Assembly (NCBI GenBank): GCA_002633025.1 | Contig: NMRB01000020.1 | Location: forward strand, 375,519 to 439,518 | Length of the DNA stretch: 64,000 nucleotides | Direction of reading: 5' to 3' | DNA from: Notospermus geniculatus | Taxonomy: Eukaryota; Nemertea; Pilidiophora; Heteronemertea; Lineidae | Part shown: positions 47,301 through 57,352 of the stretch, in pieces | Numbering within the stretch: the stretch's first letter is position 1 | How the letters are laid out: every line of letters starts with the position of its first letter | Made by a program: the position numbers and the translations under genes | The notes under the pieces: generated by a model | Databases searched by the model: none | The model's input: the letters and a program-made list of their open reading frames with translations, nothing else | Told to the model about the DNA's origin: nothing

Positions 47301-50300
47301 ATCTAATGCTTTAATCAAATTAACCAGCAATTACTATGCATTCAGTCTGAAAAAAGATAGCACATTCACAATAACCAATAATTAAACTTGAAGAATGAAA
47401 AATCGCTTATTTTTACGTTTTCTACGTTAAAGCCTAGATAGTCTAAGTGTACACCGATAAGTGGCAGACTGTGTCATCCCAAAGGTTAGTTAAACGGGAT
47501 TACAGAAACAAAACATGGGAAATGTTCCATCAACCGCCCCCTTCATGCCCGTGAACTAACACCATGTGCTGTCGCTGCAGCGTGGTATCAAATTGGATTA
47601 CGACGACTGGCAACCGAAATTCCCTCCCCGTTGCATCAGCCGTCAAATGAGACGTAAGCTTAAGTGAAAACGTCCCATTCGTAACGCGCTACTCTTATTA
47701 TCCGCTATCGTTTCAAAATTGATCGCCCATTTAAAGATGATTTAATAAAACAAATCATGCATACTAAATACATAAACGCATTTAGGGGAATTTAAATAGA
47801 GAGTAGCTACTAATCTTGGCTGATGTCTGACGTAGTTAGGGTGGACCCGCAAATGCATTTCGGATGAAGTTGCTTTCTCTGCTCTGATCCCCTCCCCCTC
47901 GCCGTTTCCGAAACATGAATATTCGTACAAAATGAATTTTCCACTCTGATGACTCTTGAATAAAAGATGGTAAAATATGGCTATTTTAAGGCAGCGGATC
48001 AGCGTTGATGGTATCTTGGGTTGAGCCAGGCTCATTTAGCGACCAAGGAGACGCCAGGGAAATGGCTCCGTTCGCCTCCCTGTGGACCGTGTTGTCATTA
48101 TGTGTCACGTCTACATTAGAACACAATCACATACAAAGGGGATCCTTATTGGCTTGTTGTAGCAGAGGACTTAGATTAAAATCGTTTTCATGCATGTCAG
48201 GTGGGATGGTAAAGGATGAGACGGACGTGGGGAGGGGAGACATTGCCAATGTCACGTCACAATCTGTGTTAGGCCTACTTCTCACGCGTTGCATACGCCA
48301 TTTTGCATATTTTCTCACTTGTCAAACAATATTGACCGGTGTAACGGTTTTGAATGTTCCGTATGTGTGAGTGTTCCCCTCGTTTTCTCTGACGGAATAA
48401 GCTGCGAACTGACAATAGGGGACACACTTACCGATCTATCTGCCGGTGTTTTCCAAACAATATGGGGAAAAACTCACAGATGGAAACGCTGGCAGATGTA
48501 ACACCGGTTTCGACGTCAATTATGGTAGTTCCTTTTTCCTAAGCAGCTGTGGAACAACTTCATCAGAGAGGTTAACAGTTTTTGCCGGAGCAGCTTCGAA
48601 TGGGACTGCTGCAAATTTATGAATCTGCTGCAATCTTTTTTTTCATCTGTACTCTACCACGAGCTCGGCAAATTTCGATTCCGACTCAAGCCTATCCTCA
48701 TGCCATTGAATTTGCCTTTGACTCCAGGGATGGCTATAGAGTAAATGAAGAATGAATGACATGATCTTGAGATGGCCAATCACCCCGAGGGTTTGTGGTT
48801 TAGATCTTAGTCAAATACGATTGTCTTGAGGATTGAAATGAGTTTGGCTTTTACAGAAATTATCTTGTTCACATATCTCATGAAATGTCGGTATCTGCAA
48901 TGTATGGTCTATTTATCATATGGTGACAACGAAGCCAGCACAGATTTGGTTTGGATGAACAGTGAAATAAAATGCACATTTCACTCAGTATACGTTTGTA
49001 TCGAGCAAAGAAGGTACGGAACAAAAATGTAATTTGGTAAAAAGCCAAACTAGCTGCTTTTGTACCCTTGCAATGTGTACATTCACTAAAAGCCTTTGCA
49101 CAGGCAACCTGCCTTATATAGGTTAGGCGTTATCTCATCCCTAGAATTTCTATGATAGGCATTTTACTATTATTCATAAGGCAATACCTTAGGCAGATCG
49201 CCTAATGTAAAGATTGGGCAAAATGCCCAATAGGCAATGCCTAAGGAACATTAGGCAATTGCCTAACATGATAGACATTCTGGGGATGATAATGCCTAAA
49301 CCTATTGCTCGGCAGCTTGCCTTTGCAAAGGCTTTCAGTGTTGTATTGGTAAGAAGGCTCTGAAATTGTTGGTGAAGATACCTCAAAATGGCCACATATT
49401 CTTCAAATGGAATATTAAGCCAATGCCTGTAGTTTTCACCTTTTCGTCACGTCTTTACGTCACTGCTTGTTGACAGGGCTGCCATACTCGGGCAGAATGC
49501 AGTGTAAAATCAACTGGAAGAGTCTTTACATGTAGTTTAATGAATAAAACAAGAGCACTGCCAAGGGCGACTCACAAGTCATGTAATTCAAAGCTTGGAT
49601 ACCCTGCTAGTGACTAGAATACTAAGAATATTAACGTGTGTACAAACGTGTTATGATATTTGATTTATGGTCTGTTGAAAAAAATCTTGCCAATGCAAAC
49701 ACTCCATGCATTAACCAGTGTCACTTTCAACTGATCGGTAGATAGACTATGACGTTTCCACTTACTTATCTTTTCAAAATATCGATGACAGTGAAGCATC
49801 CAGATTCAATTTAATTAGACAAGAAACTAAGTCAGGACAGTTTGGGTTCAAGCTGTCGATTGCAGATAGTCGCAATCTGCTATTTCAATTATAGTGAAAA
49901 TGAGACTATGGAAGCATTTTTGCGAAGACATGAAAGTCTGCATCAAGACTGATTCAGACACGAAACAGCATGGGTCGAGGTAGGGGTAGACCCTAGGCCT
50001 AGTCATGACACTGAATGTGGGTGCCCCAAAGTCACTGTTTTCGAATGAACATTTGGTAGAATGAGCACCGTACCGCTGTCGAGTGCCAAGGCTTTGGCTG
50101 CCTTGAGCAAGACGTCATCATGCTAACGGAAATTTTCCCATAAAATACGATATCAGAGTATTCGATAATTAATAATTTGTCGGGGAAGGAGGCTGTGAGT
50201 CCACTCCACTACTGATCCACACATTATTGGTCTCATTCGTTATTGATATAGTTAAGAGTCCTCGCCGAAAGGTAAATATACACGCCTCCATTTTCAAATG

Positions 50301-51785
50301 CTCTGAAGAAACGAAAAGCAGTTGGACATTTCAAGGCAATAGTCATGTACGATTGACAGACAAACAATACTCAGAGCACCTGAACACATCGGCAAATAAT
50401 ATTTTTGAATGGCTGGCAGTTTAACAGCCGTGTTATTATTAATTTACCGTGTTGATCTTGTATCATAATGCAGTGCATTTCGAAAAAAAGATTCGATGCA
50501 CAAAAGATATTTGATAACAATGAAAATTTACCCAGCCATGCAAATGTAAAGAATAGGTGACATTGTTTAAACGTACTAAACGAATTTGTAGGAATGGCCA
50601 ACGTGACGTTCGAACAGGTTGTTTTAGTACCAATATATGGGATGCCTGGATAAACATTTTTCTATAGCCATTTAGCAATATAAACTTTATAAACAAAATG
50701 CAAATATTGTTTTCAATGATTGCACTTAAAGGCCCTTAATAAAAATGTTGTGTACCAGACGTCGATTTAAAAAAGGTGTCAGTTGCTTTGTATATGGGAT
50801 ATCTATTGCCAATCTCTACAATACTACAAGTAATTGACGATTGAATTCTTTTTAAAAATTCCTTGAAAACTAAGGGTAAGGAGGGTGAAAATAGCGATGA
50901 ACTATCATACGTATTTCACGGACCCAGCATTTCTTGTGTACTGTCTGATAAAAAAAGAAGACTGAAATTGGCAATGTCATCGAGTGATTGTTGGCAGCAA
51001 ATGATGTAACTTTTTGAGATATATGATGTTTACTCAAAATTGAAATGAGGTAATTCAGAGTTCAATTTTTGGACATTGATTTCAGCAGATAGCAAACATA
51101 ACAACGATGTGTTTTCATCTTCCAGTCCTACATGTATAGTCAAAGATCATTCCTTTGGACTGAAGAACTGATTTTTTTAGAGCATATGACCGATATACAT
51201 GTATACCTAGAGATAAAGTAGACACCACGCCTACTTTAAGAAGTGAACGTACGCCTTGAAACAAATCTATGCTCTAGTGTAAAATAAGTACGTTTTGAAG
51301 ACAACAAATTGTAGCTCTTAAGAAAAAGAATGTAATAAACGTTACGTCCTGAAGAAAAAAAAATGTCATGATGAATTTGGGATATCCCATTGATGGATTC
51401 GGAGTTATATCACCATTGCGAAATCGTACGTAATACGTCTCGGGAGACTGACATTTGATCTCTCCAGAATAAAGGTGAAAATGAATAAGAAGAAAACGAA
51501 GGTGAAGGCAAAGCAATTTGTAACGTTCTCACCTTTACCGTTATTTTGGCTCGGCGATGTCGATGATATGGTTGAGGTTGTTCCGGTGGGTGTGTGCGTC
51601 GAGGACAGGATACCGTCTACACTGAATGCAAGGTGTCTGTTGCTCAGGCTTTGACTGGAATAATCGTAGGCGAACGCAGACGGATATCCGAAGCCAGAAA
51701 AGGGGTTAGAGTACGGCTGAAACCCATGGAGGCCTGCTGATCCGTAACCATGGGAAAATGACCTCTCCAGAACAGACGTATCCAT
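25513..51785 (-). CDS. UNCX: UNCX / Unc-4 paired-like homeobox transcription factor
   Basis: The coding exons are 51785-51533, 39169-38994 and 26373-25513 (1290 nt, 429 aa). The order is: an eh1-like FSVDGIL at 54-60, the SDSGD lead-in, a homeodomain at 98-157 with WFQNRRAKW (Q50 and N51 present), then the UNCX-specific [11 protein letters not shown] and [12 protein letters not shown] basic coiled region follows at about 186-214, a second eh1-like motif FSIASLL at 294-300 and [11 protein letters not shown] at 333-343. The post-homeodomain block and the YPITQP motif are diagnostic of UNCX and separate it from PITX, OTX and other paired-like classes. Family members are nuclear repressors that recruit Groucho/TLE and pattern motor neurons, axial mesoderm and other tissues. 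Both introns exceed 12 kb. The second lies between homeodomain positions 46 and 47, the usual site. Vertebrate UNCX is longer (about 530 aa), mainly from low-complexity sequence. Confidence 0.93.
28557..28557. other. Single N
   Basis: Unlike the other three single Ns, I found no duplicated flank here. Just to the left, GGGTTCGAATCC (28490) resembles a Pol III B box, possibly a SINE fragment cut by the join. Confidence 0.5.
31258..31466. mobile_element. Inverted repeat with CCGTCGATTCG(A/G)CGTG arms
   Basis: GATACCCTAGCCGTCGATTC and onward (31261-31305) returns inverted at about 31416-31463 with several mismatches. It is a probable old foldback element in UNCX intron 2. Confidence 0.5.
32267..32789. 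mobile_element. Foldback MITE, full-length copy, interrupted
   Basis: It is the family of 5020-5397. The left arm starts TTAGTGAGGTTTCGCAAATC. The right arm reads inward from ACCTCACTAA (32780-32789) but is split by the insertion at 32612-32779. Confidence 0.8.
32612..32779. mobile_element. CAGGGCCGTATTTAA-ended nested transposon
   Basis: The 168-bp unit has exact 15-bp inverted ends (CAGGGCCGTATTTAA) and G/C runs near both sides. It is flanked by ACCTC on each side (32607-32611 and 32780-32784), a 5-bp target duplication confirmed by the uninterrupted arm of the host element. The ends resemble those of hAT elements, but the superfamily is not proven. Confidence 0.75.
34854..35135. repeat. 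Direct tandem repeat, two units of about 135 bp
   Basis: CTTGGGAGATTTCAGAAA starts units at 34854 and 34987. Both continue with CTTTCTTTATTTACACATTA and end near GTGCAT...AACCTC. The second unit is slightly diverged. Confidence 0.65.
36080..36495. mobile_element. Interleaved inverted-repeat element
   Basis: Arm A (36080-36154) is inverted at 36344-36420. Arm B (36264-36338) is inverted at 36421-36494. The order A-B-A'-B' is interleaved rather than nested, and the spacer between A and B (36166-36258) is itself a hairpin. The arms of about 75 bp are well conserved. It lies in UNCX intron 2. Confidence 0.7.
37026..37286. mobile_element. GGGAGTAAGAAATAAAAG foldback family, copy 3
   Basis: It is a near-complete copy in UNCX intron 2. 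Only the first bases of the left end are lost. The right end reads TATTTCTTACTCCCTT. Confidence 0.75.
37670..38250. other. CG-rich patch in UNCX intron 2
   Basis: This region has more CpG than its surroundings (for example ATCGCGCCTTCGGTCGCGAC near 38047). Open frames exist on both strands, but none has splice borders or a family signature. It could be a regulatory island, which is an inference from composition only. Confidence 0.25.
38819..38971. mobile_element. TAGGGAGTTTAAGAAATC-family MITE beside UNCX exon 2
   Basis: The 153-bp element has arms of about 57 bp that pair almost perfectly (AACGATAAACGTTAAC and onward), flanked by TA. Its right edge is 21 nt past the homeobox-exon donor on the minus strand. 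Reading through the donor would add 51 codons, almost all element-derived, before a stop. Confidence 0.85.
38994..39169 (-). CDS. UNCX: UNCX coding exon 2 (homeobox, first part)
   Basis: The acceptor TACTTTCAG leads to AC, completing the split codon for Asp85. The 58 codons that follow contain [20 protein letters not shown] and homeodomain helices 1 and 2, ending VESRVQ at a CAG|GTACGA donor. Length and phases fit exons 1 and 3 exactly. Confidence 0.93.
39331..40321. repeat. Intronic duplicate, copy A
   Basis: It is near identical to 40403-41392, both starting GAAAACCAAATC. Copy A ends at the N at 40322. Its 39371-39388 stretch holds ACCATAAAGGAATCAAAC, absent from copy B. Confidence 0.85.
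39565..39716. mobile_element. TAGGGAGTTTAAGAAATC-family MITE
   Basis: It has paired arms and TA flanks. The same insertion is present in copy B at 40630-40782, so it predates the separation of the two copies. Confidence 0.8.
40322..40322. other. Single-N contig join
   Basis: The N replaces the continuation seen in copy B (TTTTGTCTT followed by TTCTTCC), so a contig ends here. Confidence 0.75.
40403..41392. repeat. Intronic duplicate, copy B
   Basis: It is the partner of 39331-40321 with scattered substitutions and small indels. It runs on without a break into unique intron sequence. Confidence 0.85.
40630..40782. mobile_element. TAGGGAGTTTAAGAAATC-family MITE, duplicate of 39565
   Basis: It has the same site and flanks as 39565-39716, with a few substitutions. 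Confidence 0.8.
43174..43414. mobile_element. TIR element with GACCTTTCCAACAAAGATGG ends
   Basis: GACCTTTCCAACAAAGATGG at the left is matched by CCATCTTTGTTGGAAGGTC at the right, and TGACGTCA-like words occur in both halves. The 241-bp unit is non-coding. Confidence 0.65.
43441..43694. mobile_element. TAATACCCCCATCACACTGA-ended TIR element
   Basis: The exact ends TAATACCCCCATCACACTGA are inverted at 43675-43694, and GTTCTCA continues the pairing. The interior matches 14287-14525. This is the better preserved of the two copies. Confidence 0.75.
44588..44838. mobile_element. GGGAGTAAGAAATAAAAG foldback family, copy 4
   Basis: It is complete at both ends (GGGAGTAAG ... CTTACTCCC). The near-perfect self-complementarity over 251 bp would give a hairpin of about 115 bp in UNCX pre-mRNA. 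Confidence 0.8.
45644..45796. mobile_element. TAGGGAGTTTAAGAAATC-family MITE
   Basis: It is very close in sequence to 38819-38971, including the central GGTGAATTCGCAGTATG. It has TA flanks. The similarity suggests recent activity. Confidence 0.85.
49084..49340. mobile_element. Foldback element rich in TTAGGCA words
   Basis: The ends CACTAAAAGCCTTTGCACAG and CTTTGCAAAGGCTTTCAGTG are inverted. The interior repeats TTAGGCAAT, TAAGGCAAT and GCCTAA words in both orientations, giving several possible hairpins. Confidence 0.6.
51533..51785 (-). CDS. UNCX: UNCX coding exon 1
   Basis: The ATG at 51785 has A at -3. The 84 codons plus one base end in AAAG|GTGAGA. The encoded part starts [15 protein letters not shown], is rich in G, F, Y and S, and holds LAFSVDGIL, the N-terminal eh1-like motif of UNCX proteins. 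The start is the only ATG of this frame upstream of the motif. Confidence 0.88.
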
Positions 51786-54168
51786 TCTTTGACAATCGAA
51801 ATAAGTCCAAGGTTGCTGATGAAACGTCCACGTTATTTTCTTACTCTCTTCTATAGTGTGCTACACGTTCGTAGCCGCGGGTATGCCCCGGTCCACTTCG
51901 TACCGCTAGCTAAATTCACCACCGGTGTTGAAATCCCATGCGATCTCATGAAAAGAAGGTGGAGCCCTAGCTTTAAGTGACTCGACAGCGCTGCACACGA
52001 TATCTCCGATAAAGGCAAGCGACCAATCACTGCCTCGTGAAATTGATTAAATACCAGGGGGAGGGGATGATTCGTTGTTGGGTATATTATCATGCTTCAT
52101 TATTTGTTTGAGCCTTATTGATTTCGAAAACGCGTCGTTCGAGTTGACATGTTTAACTGTTTGTGATGTATTCGAACTGGAGTATTTCGTGCGCGGATTG
52201 TATGGACGATGCCATACTGCACTTCTGATGAGCAGATGCTAAGCGCCATGGGCGATGCAGAGATAGGTGGAAAGATAACAGCTTCAATGATAGAAGAATG
52301 GTACAGGCCGAGGCCAGGCGAACTAACACCACTTTTCCTTTTGTTCTGAACTTCACACCTAACACGAAAATGCAGATTTTAATTCAGACTTTAATTCATT
52401 AAACCAGGAGAATGTTCCCAGTTGATTAATTTGAAATATCACCCTCTCTTGTCGTTTTGGCCCTCATTAGGTAGACTGTGCAAAGAACAGTTTTTTTGGT
52501 AATGATACATGGGATGTGACTTTGAAAAACCATCACAATTAAGTTCTCATGCCGTACCCTCTCCAGCTCTAACGTTGAAGACCATAGATCATGGTCACAA
52601 TTCAACCCGTTGGCGATACATCTCGGGCAAAAGGGTACACCAAACAGGCCACCTGATAACCATCTAATCAAACGTATAATTAGAGACAATTTCGATCCTC
52701 TTTGCAACTATTAACATCATGTTCAGTAACAGACCTTAAGCACAGAGCCATAAAAGCTTTTACAACAGCTAATGGAGTCCCTTTGTGTCGTATTGTATCC
52801 TATCACGGTGGACCCGCATGGATGGTGGCGATATGGTTTTGTCCCGACGAGGAACTGATACATCGCTTCTATCAGTTACACCATATGCTAAACGTGGTAG
52901 CCTGCGATAATATCTGTAGATACATTCGTAAAATTTTTGGTGTTTTCTACCAGCCAAGAAATACTCTTCTTCATAGCATCATCTTATTCCCCTTACCCTT
53001 GTACCCTATCTAAGTTGTGTTTCCCTACCTGTAATTCGGAGCCTTTTTCAGGTTTATTCATGAATAGTATACTACTGTTTTAGTGAAAAGCCAAACTCAC
53101 AGCATCACACTTTGATTTTGTACTCATCGTCGAGGGTCATCAATGAAGTGAAAGTTGAAAACCTGGGCAACGAAACAGAATTTGTTAATTCTTTGTTCAG
53201 TTTCGCCAGAAGTGTCTTCGAACAATAAAGGGAACTAAACTATCATTAAGAGGTAATAACATCGCTCAAGGTGAATATTCCTTTCAGAACAGCCCTTCAA
53301 CGAAAGTGCTACTGTTCAACTCTGACATCGAATCTACAAATTTAAACTTGAAAGCAGATTAAAAAGCGCTCTTCAAAACAAATTATCTAGGGTAGAGTTA
53401 ATTAAAAGCGGAGGTTGCCAAACGTATGGCACTTCAGACCAACTGTCTGTTCTTTATGTCCTTCAGCTGAAACAATTCTCGAGCTAAAAAGAAGACCTGG
53501 GAGACTGTCAGATGACACTAGCCAATATTAGCTTAGTGTCTCTTGTCAATTAGAAGAAGGGAACAACTTCAACACTTGTAGTCGGGTCTCCGGTCGCTAC
53601 TTAATGATGCAAATTAGCATCCCGCGCAGTGGAAGTCATTGAGAATGGAAACAAACGTACGAACGTATGGAAACAACGATACTTCACCAAGGACCTGACC
53701 TTGTAGCTATAGCGTTGTATAGTTCCTATACGGTCTCCCAGTCGATGCGAGGAATTCCTAAGTTCGTCACGACGTTAACGGCAATGATCTCTTGGAAGGG
53801 ACAACGTGGAATTTCTTGAGAAACCTTCAAGCCTGACAGCGATAATAAGAACTCAACATCAACAACATCACCATCAGCAACTACTAGTACGTACATACCA
53901 ATGCTGTGATGTACACAGCTAAAGATGTAGCCTGCTTTACTGACTGGGCGTGATTTTAAGATTTTGTTACCGGTGTAGTAGAATCAGATGCACCCCGTAA
54001 CAGAATACCTCCCAACAATAGACTTTCACGGAATAAGCGGCAGTTACAACAGGACAGGCATCTACTAGAGCCTGCCGTGACCAAATGCCTCCCAATAGAA
54101 GGGATATCAGAGTTGGGGTGCATCTGGTTATATTACACCTCTGTCCATGTTTGTCAACCTCCCACTCA
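51786..54168. other. UNCX 5' flank
   Basis: The presumed 5' UTR and promoter of UNCX lie immediately right of 51785. I could not assign a TATA box or transcription start. Open frames here (for example 52702-53013, plus) have no signature. Confidence 0.4.
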
Positions 54169-54344
54169 CAGGGGCGGATCCACGATTTCGGAAAAGAGGG
54201 GGTGCCCTGCCCTGTGCTAGAAACATTGAAATTTGCGGTGGATTTCAATGATTTGCTCCAAATTTCAGAATTTCACGGTCAATTTTACAGATTTGTTGGC
54301 CGAAAGGGGAGGCGCGCGCCGGGTGGGCCCCGGATCTGCGCCTG
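54169..54344. mobile_element. CAGGGGCGGATCC-ended short transposon
   Basis: CAGGGGCGGATCC at the left and GGATCTGCGCCTG at the right are imperfect inverted ends, with a G/C-rich run before the right end. It is related in style to 32612-32779 and 61759-61857. Confidence 0.6.
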
Positions 54345-54847
54345 TCCCATATAGGCATAATGAAGCGCTGCCTCAATCAAACAAAGGTATCAGTGTCTCC
54401 ATACACAAGAAAAAAATGTACCTTTACATAACCGAGAGCCATATTACGATCAGCCATGATCTATCATCATTTAATGTTCATTACGATTATGAGATGATTA
54501 AATAAACAAAGTGCATATTTTCATTATATCTCGATGAGTTCTTAATGAGCGATTTCATTATGGTTGATTAACAGTGTCGAATTTCCAGCCTCGTTGAAGC
54601 TAATTGCAGTGACGTGGCGTGGTGGTTGATGCAACCTCGAGTTCAGGTCTGGGATTGTATTGTATTGTATTGACTAACACCACCATGTCCATCAAGGCTT
54701 CCATCGGCCACGACGACAGCCATTTCACTATCTGCTTCTAACATTACATTCCAGTAAATCAGAAAAGACGTCACATGCAGTGTATTCACCCAAGAGATGA
54801 TCAAAATATGGGCTGGGTATCAAGGAAGCATAAAGGAAGGATTCCTT

Positions 54848-54985
54848 TGTGATAAAAGTCAGCAAAAATGCTTTTACTGAGATTTGCACAGCGAGGCCAA
54901 TGTAAACTACAAAAATGTAAATGTAAATATAAATGTAAACTACAAAACCTGAAGTAGAAGCATTTGCTACATGTACCTTTTTATG
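54848..54985. mobile_element. Hairpin-type element related to 25123-25223
   Basis: It shares AATGCTTTTACT...AGATTTG(C/T)ACAGC with that element and has a weaker inverted right end. The middle has short AATGTAAA repeats. Confidence 0.4.
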
Positions 54986-56826
54986 AACATCAACCATTAC
55001 CTTTGAATAAAGGTGTTGCTTGTACATTATCCGGAAGTATTATTTTTGAAGGTTAGCCTAAACGGTGTACGAAGCAAGCTGACTTGAGCATTATCATAAT
55101 TTATTCCAACCAATCATATTTTCCGATTCATCTTGACCATCAAATGACATCTGTCGGCGGACAAAGGAACCACCTCGCTACATGGAGAATAACCTTGGAA
55201 CGAGCTTACTAAAGCCTTGTTGACAAAAGTTAAGTAATCCTTTAGTTTAATGTAAACTGGCCATCGCCTGCCAGGTGGCTGTCGCGTGTGATACCATCAG
55301 CAATTATCCGTATTTTTACAATACCTGCGCATTAACTCCATACAATTTTAGATCTTGATTTAAGAAGATGCCCGAGGGCAGCCATTGTCATCCTGTCTCG
55401 TGCTCATCCATATCCAATGGAGGTGACTTATGGGAAAAAAGATCGCTTACTCAAGAATAATGGTAAGGACTCACAAAATGTTACATTGTATGCGGTTCTG
55501 GAGCAGCTATTGTTACTGTGGCTCACTCCGTACACCCATAGGCGTGGTGTTGCCGTTTTTCCATCAGGGTGCAGAGATCCCGGATCGGCGGTCACGGTGA
55601 GCTCGCTATCGGCCCTGATCCCCGTTCTCTACTACACATTGCTCTGACACTCTCAGTCTGATCACACTGCTCTAAAAGATATCAGTCGCCAGTAACGATT
55701 TTCAATCATTTATAACCGATATGCTGTTAGCGACCAGTGACCAGAACCGCCACTAGACTGATACCAACTGCCTATCAGTTGACCTTCTCGAAGGAGCGTC
55801 AGTCATCTAATTGGTCGTCAAGCGTCTCCTGTTTACAGGGCAAATCACCCCATGACAGCAAGGGAATTTACGGCCTGGATATTGAATCGAGTTTTAATCC
55901 CTTCAAGTTAGGCAGTTTAAGTTACAAATTGATTTGTCAATTGGAAAGTTTAAATGCATTATGTTGTCAGCTCAATTTCCCTAATGATAAATTGCATTAA
56001 TCTCAGAAAGATAGTCGCTTCGATTTGCGTCGATTTCGCGAACCGCGGAGAGCCGACCGATCGCCCTCTGTAATGCTACTTTAATTTTGTTTAACATCAT
56101 GCCGGTATTATGGTTGGATCTTCGGCTCATTTTCTTCGTCGTGAAAAGGAGGCACCGTAGATGGTGATTGGGACAGGATACCACTGGATGACACCAGCCA
56201 GGTATTAAATGGATAATTAGACCCCAATACTTTCTGGGATGTAAGCGGACAGGATCTACTTATGAAGAGAGATGACATTCGGAGCTCTTACTGAGCTTCG
56301 TAGTTCGCATTCTGTCATCTTTTAGTAGAAATAGAAGCCCTCGACTGACAGTGTTGGCTCTGAAGTGGACACTGTTCTGACACTTCATAATGGATGGGCC
56401 CGTAGTGCTAATGTAGAATTATGACAAATTTCCTCAGGTCTTAATGAGTTATCAAATATGATAGACATAGACAGATATTATGATGAGAGATTAGGAAAAA
56501 GGCGAAAACGTTTCTGACTTATCAGCTCTGAGCTTTCACCGATGGGTTCGCTTCATCGCACTGCATTACCAAGTTCATTTCAGTGCGATTAGATCAATCA
56601 AAATGAAATCAGACTTTTAATTGGGAACTACATGTATTAGCCCATACTCAAAAGTAAGGAAATCGTGGCGTCTGATTTTAGTACTGGTGACGCGAGAAGA
56701 GGACGACGACATGCACTTTTCGCCCTGAATTCTAGTTTTTCAGAAGGTTGGTCGCTCTTTTCCAATTATACCTTCTATCCTTCGTTTTCATTCGCGTTTT
56801 CGTTATCGAACTGAAACAGAGATTGT
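54986..56826. other. Intergenic, no recognised feature
   Basis: No exon or repeat was recognised on either strand. Confidence 0.4.
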
Positions 56827-57352
56827 ATATCATCATACAGGAATCAAGCACAAATGTTTAACTGCGAACGATGAAGTAACTGAGGGATACACTTGATGTG
56901 TTGCCACCAGATGTCTCTCACTGCCTGAATTTTGGCTTTACGTAATAGGCAGGAGCTTCAACTTTTTTTATGGTAGTCGGGTACATGAATCTGTCAACTT
57001 GATGCCTTGAGTTCCATTTCTGAGGATAACAGAGCTATTTTAGGCACACAATTAGTGTTCCATGTGCAAATGTACGTTAGCCTATTCAAATGTACACAGA
57101 TGACCCTGCGCTCTCATCGTTCGTGGGGTTCTCATTAATTCAGTTCTTTTGTATCATAAGATCAACTAGTCTGAATTCAACAAAAGTTGCACTAAACATG
57201 CACTAAACATGCAAAAGGGTCTTGCCCATCATATGAAAGAGTCAGAATGCAAATCTGTTGAGGTTTAAAGGGATACTGTCCACATTTATAAAATGCTATA
57301 CACACGTGTTTGTGAGTTGAACCTTTATGTTTGATTCCTTTATGATATCATC
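56827..57352. mobile_element. TIR element, copy 2 of 18529-19033
   Basis: It is homologous throughout to copy 1. The right end has TTTATGTTTGATTCCTTTAT and the left end GGAATCAAGCACAAATG. A small internal tandem duplication (ACTAAACATGC) is private to this copy. Confidence 0.75.

Larger units (their letters stand above)
39170..51532 (-). other. UNCX: UNCX intron 1
   Basis: The 12.4-kb intron has an AAAG|GTGAGA donor and a TTTCAG acceptor. It contains the duplicated segment 39331-41392, a single N at 40322 and the elements listed at 39565, 40630, 43174, 43441, 44588, 45644 and 49084. I see no other exon. Stretches 41393-43173, 45797-49083 and 49341-51532 show nothing recognisable. Confidence 0.6.
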